Positions 27,040 through 36,632 of a stretch of 64,000 bases of DNA are shown here, one piece after another (positions within the stretch are counted from its first letter, which is position 1; each line of letters begins with the position of its first letter). Position numbers and translations under genes: made by a program. A model generated the notes under the pieces. The model was not told the origin of the DNA, made no database searches, and saw only the letters and a program-made list of their open reading frames with translations. This DNA is from Bacteroidota bacterium (lineage in GTDB: Bacteria; Bacteroidota; Bacteroidia; Bacteroidales; TTA-H9), in contig QKGM01000031.1 in NCBI GenBank assembly GCA_003250395.1, forward strand, positions 1 through 64,000, written 5' to 3'.

Positions 27040-28185
27040 TTAACATCCTATATGGCGCGAAATAACCAACCGCTGAATTTCCGAAGTTCCTTCACCAATT
27101 TGCAATAACCTCTGATCACGGTAAAACCTCTCGATATCGTAATCCTTCATCAATCCATAACCTCCGTGAATCTGAACTCCCTCATCAGCAACCCACTTTG
27201 CCACTTCAGAACAATAGAGCTTCGACATGGCAGCCTCTTTTGCATAAGGCTGTTGGTTATCTTTTAACCAGCAGGCTTTATAAAGAAGGTTACGAGCCGT
27301 TTCAATCCTTGTTGCCATATCTGCCAACTTAAAGGCAATTGCCTGAAATTTAGTTAACGGCTTTCCAAATTGCTTCCGCTCTCTGGCATAAGCCATCGAC
27401 ATTTCGAAAGCCCCCTGAGCAAGGCCCAATCCCATAGCTGCAATGGCCAAACGACCACTATCGAGTGTTGAGAGCATAATTTTTGAACCCTCTCCTTCCT
27501 TACCCAGCAGATTATGCTTCGGTACCCGGCAATCATCAAGAAACAATTGTCCTGTGTTGGAAGCACGCCACATCATTTTACGATGCATTTCCGCAGTTCT
27601 ATAACCAGGGGTATCCTGGGGGACAAGAATAGTTGAGAATATCTTTTCACTGCCTTTCATTCCTGTCACGGCCTGTATGGTGCTCCCAAGGGTAATTTTT
27701 GTGGCCGCGTTGGTAATAAATATCTTTGAACCACTAATCACCCAATCATCTCCTTCAACATGTGCCATCGTTCTTGAACCACGTGAATCTGAACCGGCAT
27801 CAGGCTCTGTCAGCCCGAATCCCCATAATGCGTCACCAGAGCAAAGCTGAGGCAGGTATTCTCTCTTTTGTTCTTCGGTTCCGTATCGGTTGATTGGCCC
27901 GATACCAAGAGAATTGTGCGCAGCCAATGTTGCAGCCTGAGAGCCATCTACTCTGGCAATTTCCTCTACTGCTATTATATAAGATAAATAATCAGTCCCC
28001 ATACCCCCATATTCCGGAGCCAGATACATTCCAAAAAGTCCAAGTTCACCCATCCTTTTGGTCAGGGTGTATGAAAACTGTTCCTTCTCATCCAGTTCCG
28101 GCGCCAATGGCTTTATCTCTGTTTCAGCAAACTGACGGACAGTCTGCCTGATAAGATCGTGTTGTTCATTGCAAAATATATCCAT
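27040..28185 (-). CDS. acyl-CoA dehydrogenase (putative isovaleryl/branched-chain)
   Basis: FAD-dependent acyl-CoA dehydrogenase of 381 residues, expected to oxidise isovaleryl-CoA to 3-methylcrotonyl-CoA given its neighbours. Blocks are GLFGMYLAPEYGGMGTDYLS, GFGLTEPDAGSDSRGSRT near residue 125, QFGKPLTKFQA near 260 and VQIHGGYGLMKDYDIERFYRD near 335. The catalytic Glu lies at the general short/medium-chain position (IGEGTSEIQRLV). True isovaleryl-CoA dehydrogenases have AGTSE there and a Glu on helix G, which is absent here (LDSGRLAIAA). The chain specificity is therefore open. Confidence 0.88.
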   Translation of the reverse strand: MDIFCNEQHDLIRQTVRQFAETEIKPLAPELDEKEQFSYTLTKRMGELGLFGMYLAPEYGGMGTDYLSYIIAVEEIARVDGSQAATLAAHNSLGIGPINRYGTEEQKREYLPQLCSGDALWGFGLTEPDAGSDSRGSRTMAHVEGDDWVISGSKIFITNAATKITLGSTIQAVTGMKGSEKIFSTILVPQDTPGYRTAEMHRKMMWRASNTGQLFLDDCRVPKHNLLGKEGEGSKIMLSTLDSGRLAIAAMGLGLAQGAFEMSMAYARERKQFGKPLTKFQAIAFKLADMATRIETARNLLYKACWLKDNQQPYAKEAAMSKLYCSEVAKWVADEGVQIHGGYGLMKDYDIERFYRDQRLLQIGEGTSEIQRLVISRHIGC

Positions 28186-28221
28186 TGCTTGTCATTGTTT
28201 GTTCAATACATTTTCCTTTGT

Positions 28222-30222
28222 TCATAAGGCCTGCTCTTCCAATTCAACCAGCACCTTATCAGTATCCACCATCTGGCCAGCCACAACAGCCACTCTGGTA
28301 ACAATCCCATCTACAGGAGCGGAGATTGAATTCTCCATTTTCATCGACTCAACCACAACCAAAACATCCCCTTTCCCGACAACCTGTTGTTCAACTACAT
28401 TTACACGGACTACTTTCCCGGGCATGGGTGGTGTGATACGGCCTCCTGATACTCCGGAGGTGCCTCCTGCAGCCGTCATAAAATCCTGATGAACGAGCAC
28501 GTCATTCCTGTAGCACAAGTATTCATGACCATCATACGTAAGGTGCGTATACCCCCGGGCATCTGACGATAACCTGACTCCGTATGTATGGCCATTAACC
28601 GAGTAATCAAGCCTTGAAGGTTCCAATTGCCTGACTTCTGTTTCATAATATCGCCCATCCAATAACAGCCTGCACAGGTTACCTCTTCGACTGATAATCT
28701 CAACATCTGAAATCACCTGTCCTGCTCCAATACGAATTTTAGGATCAAGCCTCCAGTAACCGATATTGCTCCATACATCCCCTCCTGGTTTTCCTGCAGA
28801 GTTACTCAGGCTGTAAAGCAGGTATCCGATCAGAGGGATATCCATCTGAACCTGACAACGAGATTCCTCAACCATGCGGTTAATTGCCTGAGTATGGAGA
28901 TCACAAAATGAAGTGGAAATATTGTTATTCGTAAAATCGGGGTGAAGAAACAGTTGTTTCAGGTATAGTATATTTGTCTTAATCCCCTGAATGACAAAAT
29001 CGTTAAGGGCAGCCATCATCCTGACACCTGCTGTAAGCCTGTCTGTACCATGCACGATAAGTTTAGCAATCATGGGATCAAAAGCACTGCTCACTTCTCC
29101 AGGTCCTTTATAGGCAGTATCAAGCCTTATTCTGGTGCCGCGTGGTGGAGCAAAAAGTGTCATAATTCCCGGCGACGGCATAAAACCATTTGCAGGATCT
29201 TCGGCATAAATTCTGCATTCGAATGCATGTCCCTTCTGTTTTATATCATCCTGGCAAAAACGCAACGGTAAACCAGCAGCAATAAGTATCTGCTCCTCCA
29301 CAAGGTCAATTCCGGTCACCATCTCGGTTACAGGATGCTCTACCTGAATCCGGGTATTCATTTCCAGAAAATAAAACTTCAATGATGCATCAACCAGAAA
29401 CTCAATCGTTCCAACGCTACTATAATTGATCGATGAAGCCAGATCAACTGCTGCCCGACACATCAGTTGCCTCACCTCGGGTGTAAGCGTTGGGGATGGC
29501 GATTCTTCCACAATCTTTTGGTATCGCCTCTGAATCGTACATTCACGTTCAAACAGATGTACGATTTGGCCATGTTGATCACCTATTATCTGTATTTCTA
29601 TGTGGCGGGGATTTTCGATAAACTGCTCAACGTACACGCTTCCATCGCCAAAATAAGACTGTGCTTCACGGCTCGTAGCCTCAAGCATTTCAGGAAGTTC
29701 AGCCGGTGATTGAACAATCCGCATCCCTTTTCCTCCCCCACCTGCAGATGCCTTAATAAGTACAGGATAAGGCATTTCACCAGCCCTGAGCGACAACTCA
29801 GCAGGTGAACCGGTTAATCCGGCTGCAAGGGGTAATCCAGCCTTTTCAGCCAGTTTACGGGCAGAAATCTTATCGCCCATCTGTTGGATGGCCTCCGCGG
29901 AAGGGCCAATGAACACAATACCCGCCGCCTGACAGGCTCTGGCAAATAATGCATTTTCGGACAGGAACCCATAACCAGGATGAATTGCATCACAATGAGC
30001 ATCTCTTGCAATTGAAATCAAAAGGTCAATATTAAGATATGTAGATTTCAAATCACCATTGCCCAAAGGCCAGGCTTCATCAGCCATTGTAACATACAGC
30101 GCATCGCGGTCATGATGAGAATAGACTACTACGGCAGTTATCCCCAGTTTTCGGGCAGTGCGAATAATTCTTACCGCAATCTCACCCCTGTTGGCAATTA
30201 ATATTTTATCAAATAGTTTCAT
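28222..30222 (-). CDS. mccA: 3-methylcrotonyl-CoA carboxylase alpha subunit (biotin carboxylase plus BCCP)
   Basis: Biotin carboxylase of about 666 residues. The ATP-grasp N-terminal region (ILIANRGEIAVRIIRTAR, KASAGGGGKGMRIV near 160) is followed by the catalytic carboxylase blocks ECTIQRRYQKIVEESPSP and FLEMNTRIQVEHPVTEM. The C-terminal biotinyl domain has the biotin lysine in VVESMKMENSISAP near 630. I use the ATG at 30222, which starts MKLFDKILIANRG and overlaps the hydratase stop by 14 bases. The frame extends to 30315, but that part overlaps the hydratase and is not conserved. Paired with mccB, it likely carboxylates 3-methylcrotonyl-CoA. Propionyl- or geranyl-CoA are alternatives. Confidence 0.9.
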   Translation of the reverse strand: MKLFDKILIANRGEIAVRIIRTARKLGITAVVVYSHHDRDALYVTMADEAWPLGNGDLKSTYLNIDLLISIARDAHCDAIHPGYGFLSENALFARACQAAGIVFIGPSAEAIQQMGDKISARKLAEKAGLPLAAGLTGSPAELSLRAGEMPYPVLIKASAGGGGKGMRIVQSPAELPEMLEATSREAQSYFGDGSVYVEQFIENPRHIEIQIIGDQHGQIVHLFERECTIQRRYQKIVEESPSPTLTPEVRQLMCRAAVDLASSINYSSVGTIEFLVDASLKFYFLEMNTRIQVEHPVTEMVTGIDLVEEQILIAAGLPLRFCQDDIKQKGHAFECRIYAEDPANGFMPSPGIMTLFAPPRGTRIRLDTAYKGPGEVSSAFDPMIAKLIVHGTDRLTAGVRMMAALNDFVIQGIKTNILYLKQLFLHPDFTNNNISTSFCDLHTQAINRMVEESRCQVQMDIPLIGYLLYSLSNSAGKPGGDVWSNIGYWRLDPKIRIGAGQVISDVEIISRRGNLCRLLLDGRYYETEVRQLEPSRLDYSVNGHTYGVRLSSDARGYTHLTYDGHEYLCYRNDVLVHQDFMTAAGGTSGVSGGRITPPMPGKVVRVNVVEQQVVGKGDVLVVVESMKMENSISAPVDGIVTRVAVVAGQMVDTDKVLVELEEQAL

Positions 30223-31000
30223 CTGCTGGTAATGCTTTGAACCATGAAGGTTTTCTTTTCCCGAGAAAAGCAGCCAGTCCTTCCCGGCCTTCTTCGGAGG
30301 CCCGGGCAGTTGCAATCGCTCCGGCTGTATATTGTCTCATTTCATTATGCCCTGTCTGATTACCAATTTCCTGCAATAACGTTTTGCAACGAGACACTGC
30401 ATCGGGTGAAGCCGACAGGAATTCGTTAATATATTGAACAAGTACACTTTCCATTTGATCTTCTGAACAGGTTTTGGTTACCAAACCACTTTCCTTAGCT
30501 TCAGAAGCATTGAACCGCCTCCCGGTCAGCATTAGTTCAAACACTTTCGATCTGTTCATTTTCGAGAGGATGTATGGCGATATAACTGCCGGAACTATCC
30601 CCAGCTTTACTTCACTGAATGCGAAAAGAGTACCGGTTTCGGAAAGTACTATATCTGCTGCAGCCAGTATTCCTATACCCCCTCCCATCACGGCACCATG
30701 TGCAACAACAATTACAGGGCAACGATTTCGTGAAATAACCGAGAATAGCGCCTCAAGCCTCAGGGCATCTGACAGATTTTCATCCTTCGTGTATTGTCCT
30801 GATTCCTTCATATAGCTCAAATCGGCACCCGAACAAAATGCTTTGCCCTTTCCCCGTATTACAATAACCCGCGTACCCGGTGGTACAGAAGAAAATACAT
30901 TTGTCAGCTCTCCGATCATTTCCTGATTAAGCGCATTTCTAACTTCAGGACGATTCAGCCAAATCGTGAACACATTCTCATAAATCTGTTTTTCAATCAT
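30209..31000 (-). CDS. enoyl-CoA hydratase (putative methylglutaconyl-CoA hydratase)
   Basis: Crotonase-family enzyme of about 263 residues, predicted to hydrate 3-methylglutaconyl-CoA to HMG-CoA. Blocks are LNRPEVRNALNQEM near residue 14, the oxyanion-hole and CoA site GKAFCSGADLSYMKES near 52, AHGAVMGGGIGILAAADIVL near 100, and FAFSEVKLGIVPAVISPYIL near 128 with the catalytic Glu. The ATG at 31000 is used, because the longer frame begins with TTG. It lies between mccB and mccA. The function is inferred from this position. Confidence 0.85.
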   Translation of the reverse strand: MIEKQIYENVFTIWLNRPEVRNALNQEMIGELTNVFSSVPPGTRVIVIRGKGKAFCSGADLSYMKESGQYTKDENLSDALRLEALFSVISRNRCPVIVVAHGAVMGGGIGILAAADIVLSETGTLFAFSEVKLGIVPAVISPYILSKMNRSKVFELMLTGRRFNASEAKESGLVTKTCSEDQMESVLVQYINEFLSASPDAVSRCKTLLQEIGNQTGHNEMRQYTAGAIATARASEEGREGLAAFLGKRKPSWFKALPADETI

Positions 31001-31033
31001 ATATAACAATTATTCGTATTATGAGTTACTACA

Positions 31034-32641
31034 TCACATTCTGAATACTCCGAATTTCGGATCGGGAAAAGGTTGGTTTAATGCTGCCGCAATCCCCATC
31101 GCTACTACCTTTCGGGTATCTACAGGATCAATAATCCCATCATCCCACATCCGCGAAGTACTATAATAGGCAGATCCCTCATAATCATACTTTTTCAGTA
31201 TAGAATCCCGCAGCGCATCACGGGTTGTTTCATCCATTGTTTTACCACTGGCTTTCAACTGTTCCTCCTTAACCTGGATAAGTACACCGGCCGCCTGTTC
31301 GCCTCCCATCACCGAGATCTTGGCATTGGGCCACATAAACAGTAACCTGGGATCATAAGCACGTCCGGCCATTGCATAATTACCTGCACCAAATGAGCCG
31401 CCGAATACTACTGTAAATTTCGGTACGGTAGCATTAGCCACGGCATGAACCAACTTAGCCCCGTCACGTGCAATGCCACGCCTTTCGTATTCTTTTCCTA
31501 CGATAAACCCGGTTATATTCTGCAAAAAAAGGATAGGTACTTTCCTGACTGTGCAGAGCTCAATAAAATGAGCACCCTTTAGAGAAGTCTCAGAGAACAG
31601 AACTCCGTTATTGGCAATTATACCTACAGGGAACCCCATAATTCTGGCAAAACCCGTGATAATAGTAGGAGCATATCCGGCTTTAAATTCACTGAATCTG
31701 CTGCCATCAACAATGCGGGCGATAATTTCACGCGCATCGACCGGCTTTCGCAAATCAACAGGAGCCAATCCCCATAACTCCTCCTCATCATAATATGGCT
31801 CCTCTGGTTCAGCTACATCAAGCTCCTGTCTCACCGGTTTTGGAAATGATTCAAACAGGTTACGACATATACGCAAGGCATGATGATCATCTTCCGCCAG
31901 ATGGTCTGCTACACCCGAGATAGTAGTATGAACCATAGCACCACCAAGTTCTTCTGCACTCACTTCTTCGCCTGTAGCTGCTTTGACCAGCGGAGGCCCT
32001 CCAATAAAAATAGTTCCCTGGTTGCGCACAATTATGGTTTCATCGCTCATAGCCGGCACGTATGCACCACCGGCAGTACATGACCCCATCACGATAGCAA
32101 TCTGCGGAATTCCATTTGCCGACATCCTGGCCTGGTTGTAAAAGAACCTTCCGAAATCATGCCGGTCGGGGAATACGTTAGCCTGTTCAGGGAGAAAAGC
32201 TCCTCCGGAATCAACCATATAAACACATGGCAGATGATTTTCCATGGCAATCTCCTGCGCCCGTATGTGTTTCTTTATTGTTTCCCTGACATAAGTGCCA
32301 CCTTTTACCGTTGCATCATTGGCAATGATTACCGTTTCACGCCCGTGAATCACCCCTATCCCGGTGATAATCCCTGCCGATGGAAACTGGCCATCATATG
32401 CCTCGCAGGCCGCCATAGGAGAAAGCTCAAGGAAAGGGGTATTGGTATCCACCAATAAATCTATCCGCTCCCGGGCAAGGAGTTTTCCTCTCTCTTTGTG
32501 TTTTTGTATGGCCGACTCAGAGGCTCCGTTACGAACAGCTTTAAGCCTTTCTTTATAGGCTTCAAGAAGCAGTTTAAAGGCAGCACGATTCTCCTTAAAC
32601 TCACGTGCGTCGACATCAAGTTTTGATTCAATCCTGTACAA
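31034..32641 (-). CDS. mccB: 3-methylcrotonyl-CoA carboxylase beta subunit (carboxyltransferase)
   Basis: Carboxyltransferase half of a biotin-dependent acyl-CoA carboxylase, 535 residues. Family blocks are [97 protein letters not shown] and [19 protein letters not shown]. Together with the alpha subunit it should carboxylate 3-methylcrotonyl-CoA to 3-methylglutaconyl-CoA. The start is a TTG at 32641, preceded by an in-frame stop 15 bases upstream. No ATG fits the family's N-terminus. It is the first gene of the minus-strand cluster. Confidence 0.92.
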   Translation of the reverse strand: MYRIESKLDVDAREFKENRAAFKLLLEAYKERLKAVRNGASESAIQKHKERGKLLARERIDLLVDTNTPFLELSPMAACEAYDGQFPSAGIITGIGVIHGRETVIIANDATVKGGTYVRETIKKHIRAQEIAMENHLPCVYMVDSGGAFLPEQANVFPDRHDFGRFFYNQARMSANGIPQIAIVMGSCTAGGAYVPAMSDETIIVRNQGTIFIGGPPLVKAATGEEVSAEELGGAMVHTTISGVADHLAEDDHHALRICRNLFESFPKPVRQELDVAEPEEPYYDEEELWGLAPVDLRKPVDAREIIARIVDGSRFSEFKAGYAPTIITGFARIMGFPVGIIANNGVLFSETSLKGAHFIELCTVRKVPILFLQNITGFIVGKEYERRGIARDGAKLVHAVANATVPKFTVVFGGSFGAGNYAMAGRAYDPRLLFMWPNAKISVMGGEQAAGVLIQVKEEQLKASGKTMDETTRDALRDSILKKYDYEGSAYYSTSRMWDDGIIDPVDTRKVVAMGIAAALNQPFPDPKFGVFRM

Positions 32642-32890
32642 AATCGTTTGATTTTAAGGTTTTCCTACACAGTTACCCACATCTAACATTGTCAGAAGGG
32701 GGATTGTTTAATATTGACTGTTGATTTTATACGGATACCTGCCGGGTTACAATTTTATTGCCTTTAATACCGGAGCCATATCCCCCCGGCACTTAATCAT
32801 ATAATTTACAACACAGAACAAACATGCTGTTTTGGTTGTTTTGCCTTTATAACAAGTTCCTCTTAGCTTCAATCTGATAAACATAAAAAT

Positions 32891-33712
32891 ATGATATCAA
32901 ACCGTACCACGCCATACAGCACCTTACAATTGGATATCCAGGGGCCCATCGCTTCTATCGTTCTCAACAGACCAGAAAAAGGGAATTCACTCGACGAATT
33001 CCTGATCCGGGAACTCACCGATGCCTATAGCGAATTAAATACAATTGATTCTGTCAGAATTATTATCCTGAGTGGTGAGGGGCGACACTTCTGTACCGGT
33101 GCCGATCTTACCTGGGTTCAGGCCGGCAAAGGAAAAGATCTGAGAGCAGAAAGTCTTGCTTTGGCTAACCTTTTCCATACCATAGCAAGCAGTCCGAAAG
33201 CAACCATTGCTACTGTGCAGGGATCAGTATACGGGGGTGGTATTGGATTGTTTGCTGCCAATGATTTTGTTGTTGCCTCGCGGGAAGCAATCTTCGCTTT
33301 TCGTGATGTACGCCTCGGCCTGGTTCCCGGAACCATAGCACCTTATGTTGTAAGAAGAACAGGAGCGGGCAAGGCATTGCAACTGATGCTTACAGGGAGG
33401 AGGTTCCCGGCTCTGGAAGCCTGGCAGACAGGACTGGTGGATGAAGTAGCACGTAACATCACACCCCGGGAAAAGACGAATCAACTGACTGAAAAAATAC
33501 TTTTTGGTGGCCCGGAAGCGCAACTTGCCATCAAAGAGATGATTACCACCCTGCGGCCGCCAATTGACGAAGCAACACGTGATTACAGTGTCGGGATTCT
33601 TACCCGAGCACGTGGCTCTGCTGAGGCTTCTGAAGGAATCAAAGCATTTTTTGAGAAAAGGAGGCCCGATTGGACAAAATTCTCTATCCGGCAAAAACAA
33701 TCTGATCTCTGA
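32891..33712 (+). CDS. enoyl-CoA hydratase/isomerase family protein (second copy)
   Basis: Crotonase-fold protein of 273 residues on the opposite strand to the leucine cluster, in a divergent arrangement with mccB. Blocks are LNRPEKGNSLDEF near residue 24, GEGRHFCTGADLTW near 60, VYGGGIGLFAANDFVVASRE near 108 and FRDVRLGLVPGTIAPYVVR near 135. It resembles the hydratase at 30.2-31.0 kb in layout (both have the LTGRRF segment and end EGIKAFFEKRRPDW or EGLAAFLGKRKPSW). This suggests a duplication and perhaps a second hydration or isomerisation step in the same pathway. Confidence 0.85.
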   Translation: MISNRTTPYSTLQLDIQGPIASIVLNRPEKGNSLDEFLIRELTDAYSELNTIDSVRIIILSGEGRHFCTGADLTWVQAGKGKDLRAESLALANLFHTIASSPKATIATVQGSVYGGGIGLFAANDFVVASREAIFAFRDVRLGLVPGTIAPYVVRRTGAGKALQLMLTGRRFPALEAWQTGLVDEVARNITPREKTNQLTEKILFGGPEAQLAIKEMITTLRPPIDEATRDYSVGILTRARGSAEASEGIKAFFEKRRPDWTKFSIRQKQSDL

Positions 33713-34435
33713 AGATTGAGTTTAGTTTGATCACCTGCAGGCCATCTTATACACGGTAACCCTTTTATTAATAATACCTCATATTCTGCAGTAGGAGAAT
33801 GATCTGAATAAATCCCTCACCTTCCGTGTTTTAATAATGTTTTATGAGCCAGGGGGTTTAACTAAAAAAACTGTTGTTTACACGCATGTCCTTACCCATG
33901 CTGGAAAAAATGCCCCGACAAGAATCTGCTGGAAGGTATTTTGGAAATTTATCTGAAACAACAACAGGCACTCTCTGAAAGTATACTTTATCACACAAAA
34001 CTATCCGCAATTTTCGTGCCACAAATCACACATAGTTATTATTTCTTCATATGTAAGATACTTAAACGTTACTAGAACCATAGGCAATTCATAGAAAAAA
34101 CCCAACTTTGATACGAATTTGGTATTAATTTGATCCATCCAAGATATAAAAACAGCCACAACATTCACTCCGACAATATGTTAAAAAATGTTTTGTTCTG
34201 TAATATTATCACTTAAAATTCCAGAAAATCATAAAAAAAATTGGGGATTAGGTTAATTACAACTCAATCAGTAATCCAAACATTGGATTTTTGTCTAAAA
34301 TTTAGAAACCAAATCAATTCAGGTTCTCCGGGGATAAATCCGTAAGATGATGTTTTTAAACTCACGTATAAGGAGACTGGTAATACACGATCAGGAATTC
34401 AGGAATTACAGCGACCCTGCTTTCAGAATAATGTC
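33713..34435. other. intergenic region, no functional gene seen
   Basis: About 720 AT-rich bases between the hydratase and the radical SAM gene, with stops in all frames. The only fragment with any family resemblance is the short recombinase-like frame at 33837-33956. Confidence 0.6.
33837..33956 (+). pseudogene. possible relic of a tyrosine recombinase C-terminus
   Basis: A 39-codon frame encodes LTKKTVVYTHVLTHAGKNAP, which resembles the end of integron/Xer-type tyrosine recombinases (TTMIYTHVLNRGxxGVxSP), where the Tyr of YTHVL is the DNA-cleaving nucleophile. Only this last segment is present. No RHTFAT or LGH box precedes it in frame, and an in-frame stop lies 45 bases upstream. With so short a match, coincidence is a real possibility. 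Confidence 0.25.
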
Positions 34436-35446
34436 TTATTCGCCACAGTTGCGGCAAATATCATACACCGAACGGTTCTTTAATATTTGTTTTCGGAAAG
34501 CTGTATAGGCCTCTCCCATCCAGATTGTTTTCAGAGAAACTTCGCCTATTATCCCCATCTGGTAGGTTGCATCCTTATCGTAGCAACACGGCACCATTCG
34601 GCCATCCCAGGTAACAACAGCACCGTTCCACATTCTCCAACAGCGGTTCCTGACCGGTTCAGACCTGCCGAGTGAGCCATCTTCTTTACGGTAATAACGA
34701 GCGAACCGGCTCTTCTCGGGGAGGATATTGTTCTGATCGGTTTCAGAATAAATCTGTGCTGTTTTTATTACTGCCCTGTCGACACCCAAATCAGCTGCCA
34801 ATCGCTTAAATTCCCCTATCTGGTGTTCATTTTGCTTCATCACGATAAACTGCAGATTAATAAACGGATGATGAACACCCAGCTCACTCCTTACCCGAAC
34901 AAGTGTTTTAATTCCATCAAGCACTTTATTGAGGTTGCCTCCCCGTCGGTAATAGCTGTATGTATCCTGATCAGTCCCATCGAGTGAAATGATCAGTTCA
35001 TCGAGTCCTGATTCAACGGTCAGGCAGGCGTACCGCTCGGTAAGGTAATGACCATTGGTTGAAGTAGCAGTAAATACACGTTTTTTTCTTGCATAAGCCA
35101 CCATTTGACTGAAGTTTGGATTCAGATAAGGCTCTCCCTGAAAGTAAATCAGCAAGTAAAAGATGTGGCGATGAGCTTCATCAATCAGGTGCTGAAACAT
35201 GGGTAAATCCATGGTACCGGTAGGACGGCTGAAGGCACGTAAACCTGACGGGCATTCCGGGCATTTCAGGTTGCACACAGTTGTAGGTTCAGCCGACAAG
35301 AATGCCGGCAATCCCAGTTGAACAGGCTGTTTAATAATCCGTGAAAGGTAGAATCCAAAACGCAGCAGAATGTAGTTCCAGAGTTTGTACACGCTCACAA
35401 CGCGTAAGAACCTGGAAATATAATAGAAGTATGATAGTAACGGCAT
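34436..35446 (-). CDS. radical SAM protein with SPASM-type C-terminus
   Basis: A 336-residue radical SAM protein. The iron-sulphur cluster motif CxxxCxxC appears as CNLKCPECPSG near residue 58. The SAM-domain segments FQGEPYLNP and TSTNGHYLT follow. A Cys-rich C-terminal region holds candidate auxiliary-cluster ligands (NRCWRMWNGA, PCCYDKDATY, DICRNCGE). The substrate is unknown; peptide- or cofactor-modifying roles are typical. It is the last gene of a tightly spaced minus-strand run beginning at tatA, 26 bases after the AI-2E transporter. Confidence 0.85.
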   Translation of the reverse strand: MPLLSYFYYISRFLRVVSVYKLWNYILLRFGFYLSRIIKQPVQLGLPAFLSAEPTTVCNLKCPECPSGLRAFSRPTGTMDLPMFQHLIDEAHRHIFYLLIYFQGEPYLNPNFSQMVAYARKKRVFTATSTNGHYLTERYACLTVESGLDELIISLDGTDQDTYSYYRRGGNLNKVLDGIKTLVRVRSELGVHHPFINLQFIVMKQNEHQIGEFKRLAADLGVDRAVIKTAQIYSETDQNNILPEKSRFARYYRKEDGSLGRSEPVRNRCWRMWNGAVVTWDGRMVPCCYDKDATYQMGIIGEVSLKTIWMGEAYTAFRKQILKNRSVYDICRNCGE

Positions 35447-35472
35447 AAATTATAGTCTGAAAATAAACAAGA

Positions 35473-36594
35473 TCAACCTGGAGGAAGCTTTTCAACAGGG
35501 CCCTGCTTTCTTGTCAGCTTCCCGATCACAGGAAATTCGCCCAAAAATTCGCTTCCCACTATCCTGATCACAGTATAGGCAGGAATAGCGAGAACCATAC
35601 CGGCAATCCCTGCTAATGTACCCGCCATGATAATTACAAGAAAGATCTCAAGCGGATGTGCTTTCACACTGTTGGAATAGATAAAGGGTTGAAGAATAAT
35701 ATTATCGATAAGGTTTGCTACCAGGAACACCCCTGCTACCTTTATTGCAGCGGGCATGATAAGCGTATAATCGGCCAGAGCAACATAGCCGAGAGCTGTT
35801 AGTATTATGCCGGTAATCATCCCAATGATCGGGCCTATATAGGGAATAACGTTCAGTAATCCTCCAAAAACACCAATCAGAAGAGCATTGGGTACCCCGA
35901 AAAGGTAAAGTCCAAGAGATAACTGCAGCATCATAATACCTAACTGGATACATATTCCCTGAAAATAACGCGACAACAAGTGCTTTACCCGGTCAATTAT
36001 TCCATGAACCTTCTCCTCGGCCGACTCATTTACAAACAGCAAAACGATGCGCATAAACAATTTATCGTCCTTGAGGAAGAAGAAAGTTATAAACAGAATC
36101 GAAAAAACACCCATTAGAAACGAACCAGCAAAGCCCACAATATTCTTAAAAATATTACCGAAAGTAGCCATTCCCAGAAACGGCTCTAACTGACTCAACA
36201 ACAAGTCGTCGATTTGTTGTCCGGGTTCAATCAGTTTCATCGACAACAGCCATGATTCAATTGAATCAGAAAATCTGCCCATTGCCTCGCTAAGCTGTTG
36301 AATATCGAGAGAAGAGATAACCCTGGCTTCGGTAGCGATAAGCGGGACAAACAGGGAGAAGACTATGATGAACAGCAGGAAAATGGTCAACAAGGCAAAC
36401 AGTGTGCTTAAGCCATGTGGTATTGACCAATTACGAATTGTCATCCGGTCAAAGAAAGAGACCACGGGTGCCCCGATAAACGAGAGTACCGCTGAGATGA
36501 GAATATACCACGTGATATTGGAGAAATACCAGGCCAGAACACACAACAGAGAAGCCGAAAACAATCCTGCCAGCAGCTTTCGAGATGGTTTCAT
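35473..36594 (-). CDS. AI-2E/PerM family transporter
   Basis: A 373-residue membrane protein of the PerM/AI-2E exporter-like family. It has two N-terminal helix pairs (LLAGLFSASLLCVLAWYF, LFALLTIFLLFIIVFSLFVPLI). After a central amphipathic domain come helices near 150-175 (FLMGVFSILFITFFFL), then the conserved GVFGGLLNVIPYIGPIIGMI near 240 and a C-terminal helix set with PLEIFLVIIMAG. Members export autoinducer-2, ions or unknown solutes, and the substrate is not predictable. It lies 38 bases after the preceding membrane protein gene. Confidence 0.88.
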   Translation of the reverse strand: MKPSRKLLAGLFSASLLCVLAWYFSNITWYILISAVLSFIGAPVVSFFDRMTIRNWSIPHGLSTLFALLTIFLLFIIVFSLFVPLIATEARVISSLDIQQLSEAMGRFSDSIESWLLSMKLIEPGQQIDDLLLSQLEPFLGMATFGNIFKNIVGFAGSFLMGVFSILFITFFFLKDDKLFMRIVLLFVNESAEEKVHGIIDRVKHLLSRYFQGICIQLGIMMLQLSLGLYLFGVPNALLIGVFGGLLNVIPYIGPIIGMITGIILTALGYVALADYTLIMPAAIKVAGVFLVANLIDNIILQPFIYSNSVKAHPLEIFLVIIMAGTLAGIAGMVLAIPAYTVIRIVGSEFLGEFPVIGKLTRKQGPVEKLPPG

Positions 36595-36632
36595 TTTAGA
36601 AAAATTTCAGTAAAGATAATTAAAGGAACAGG

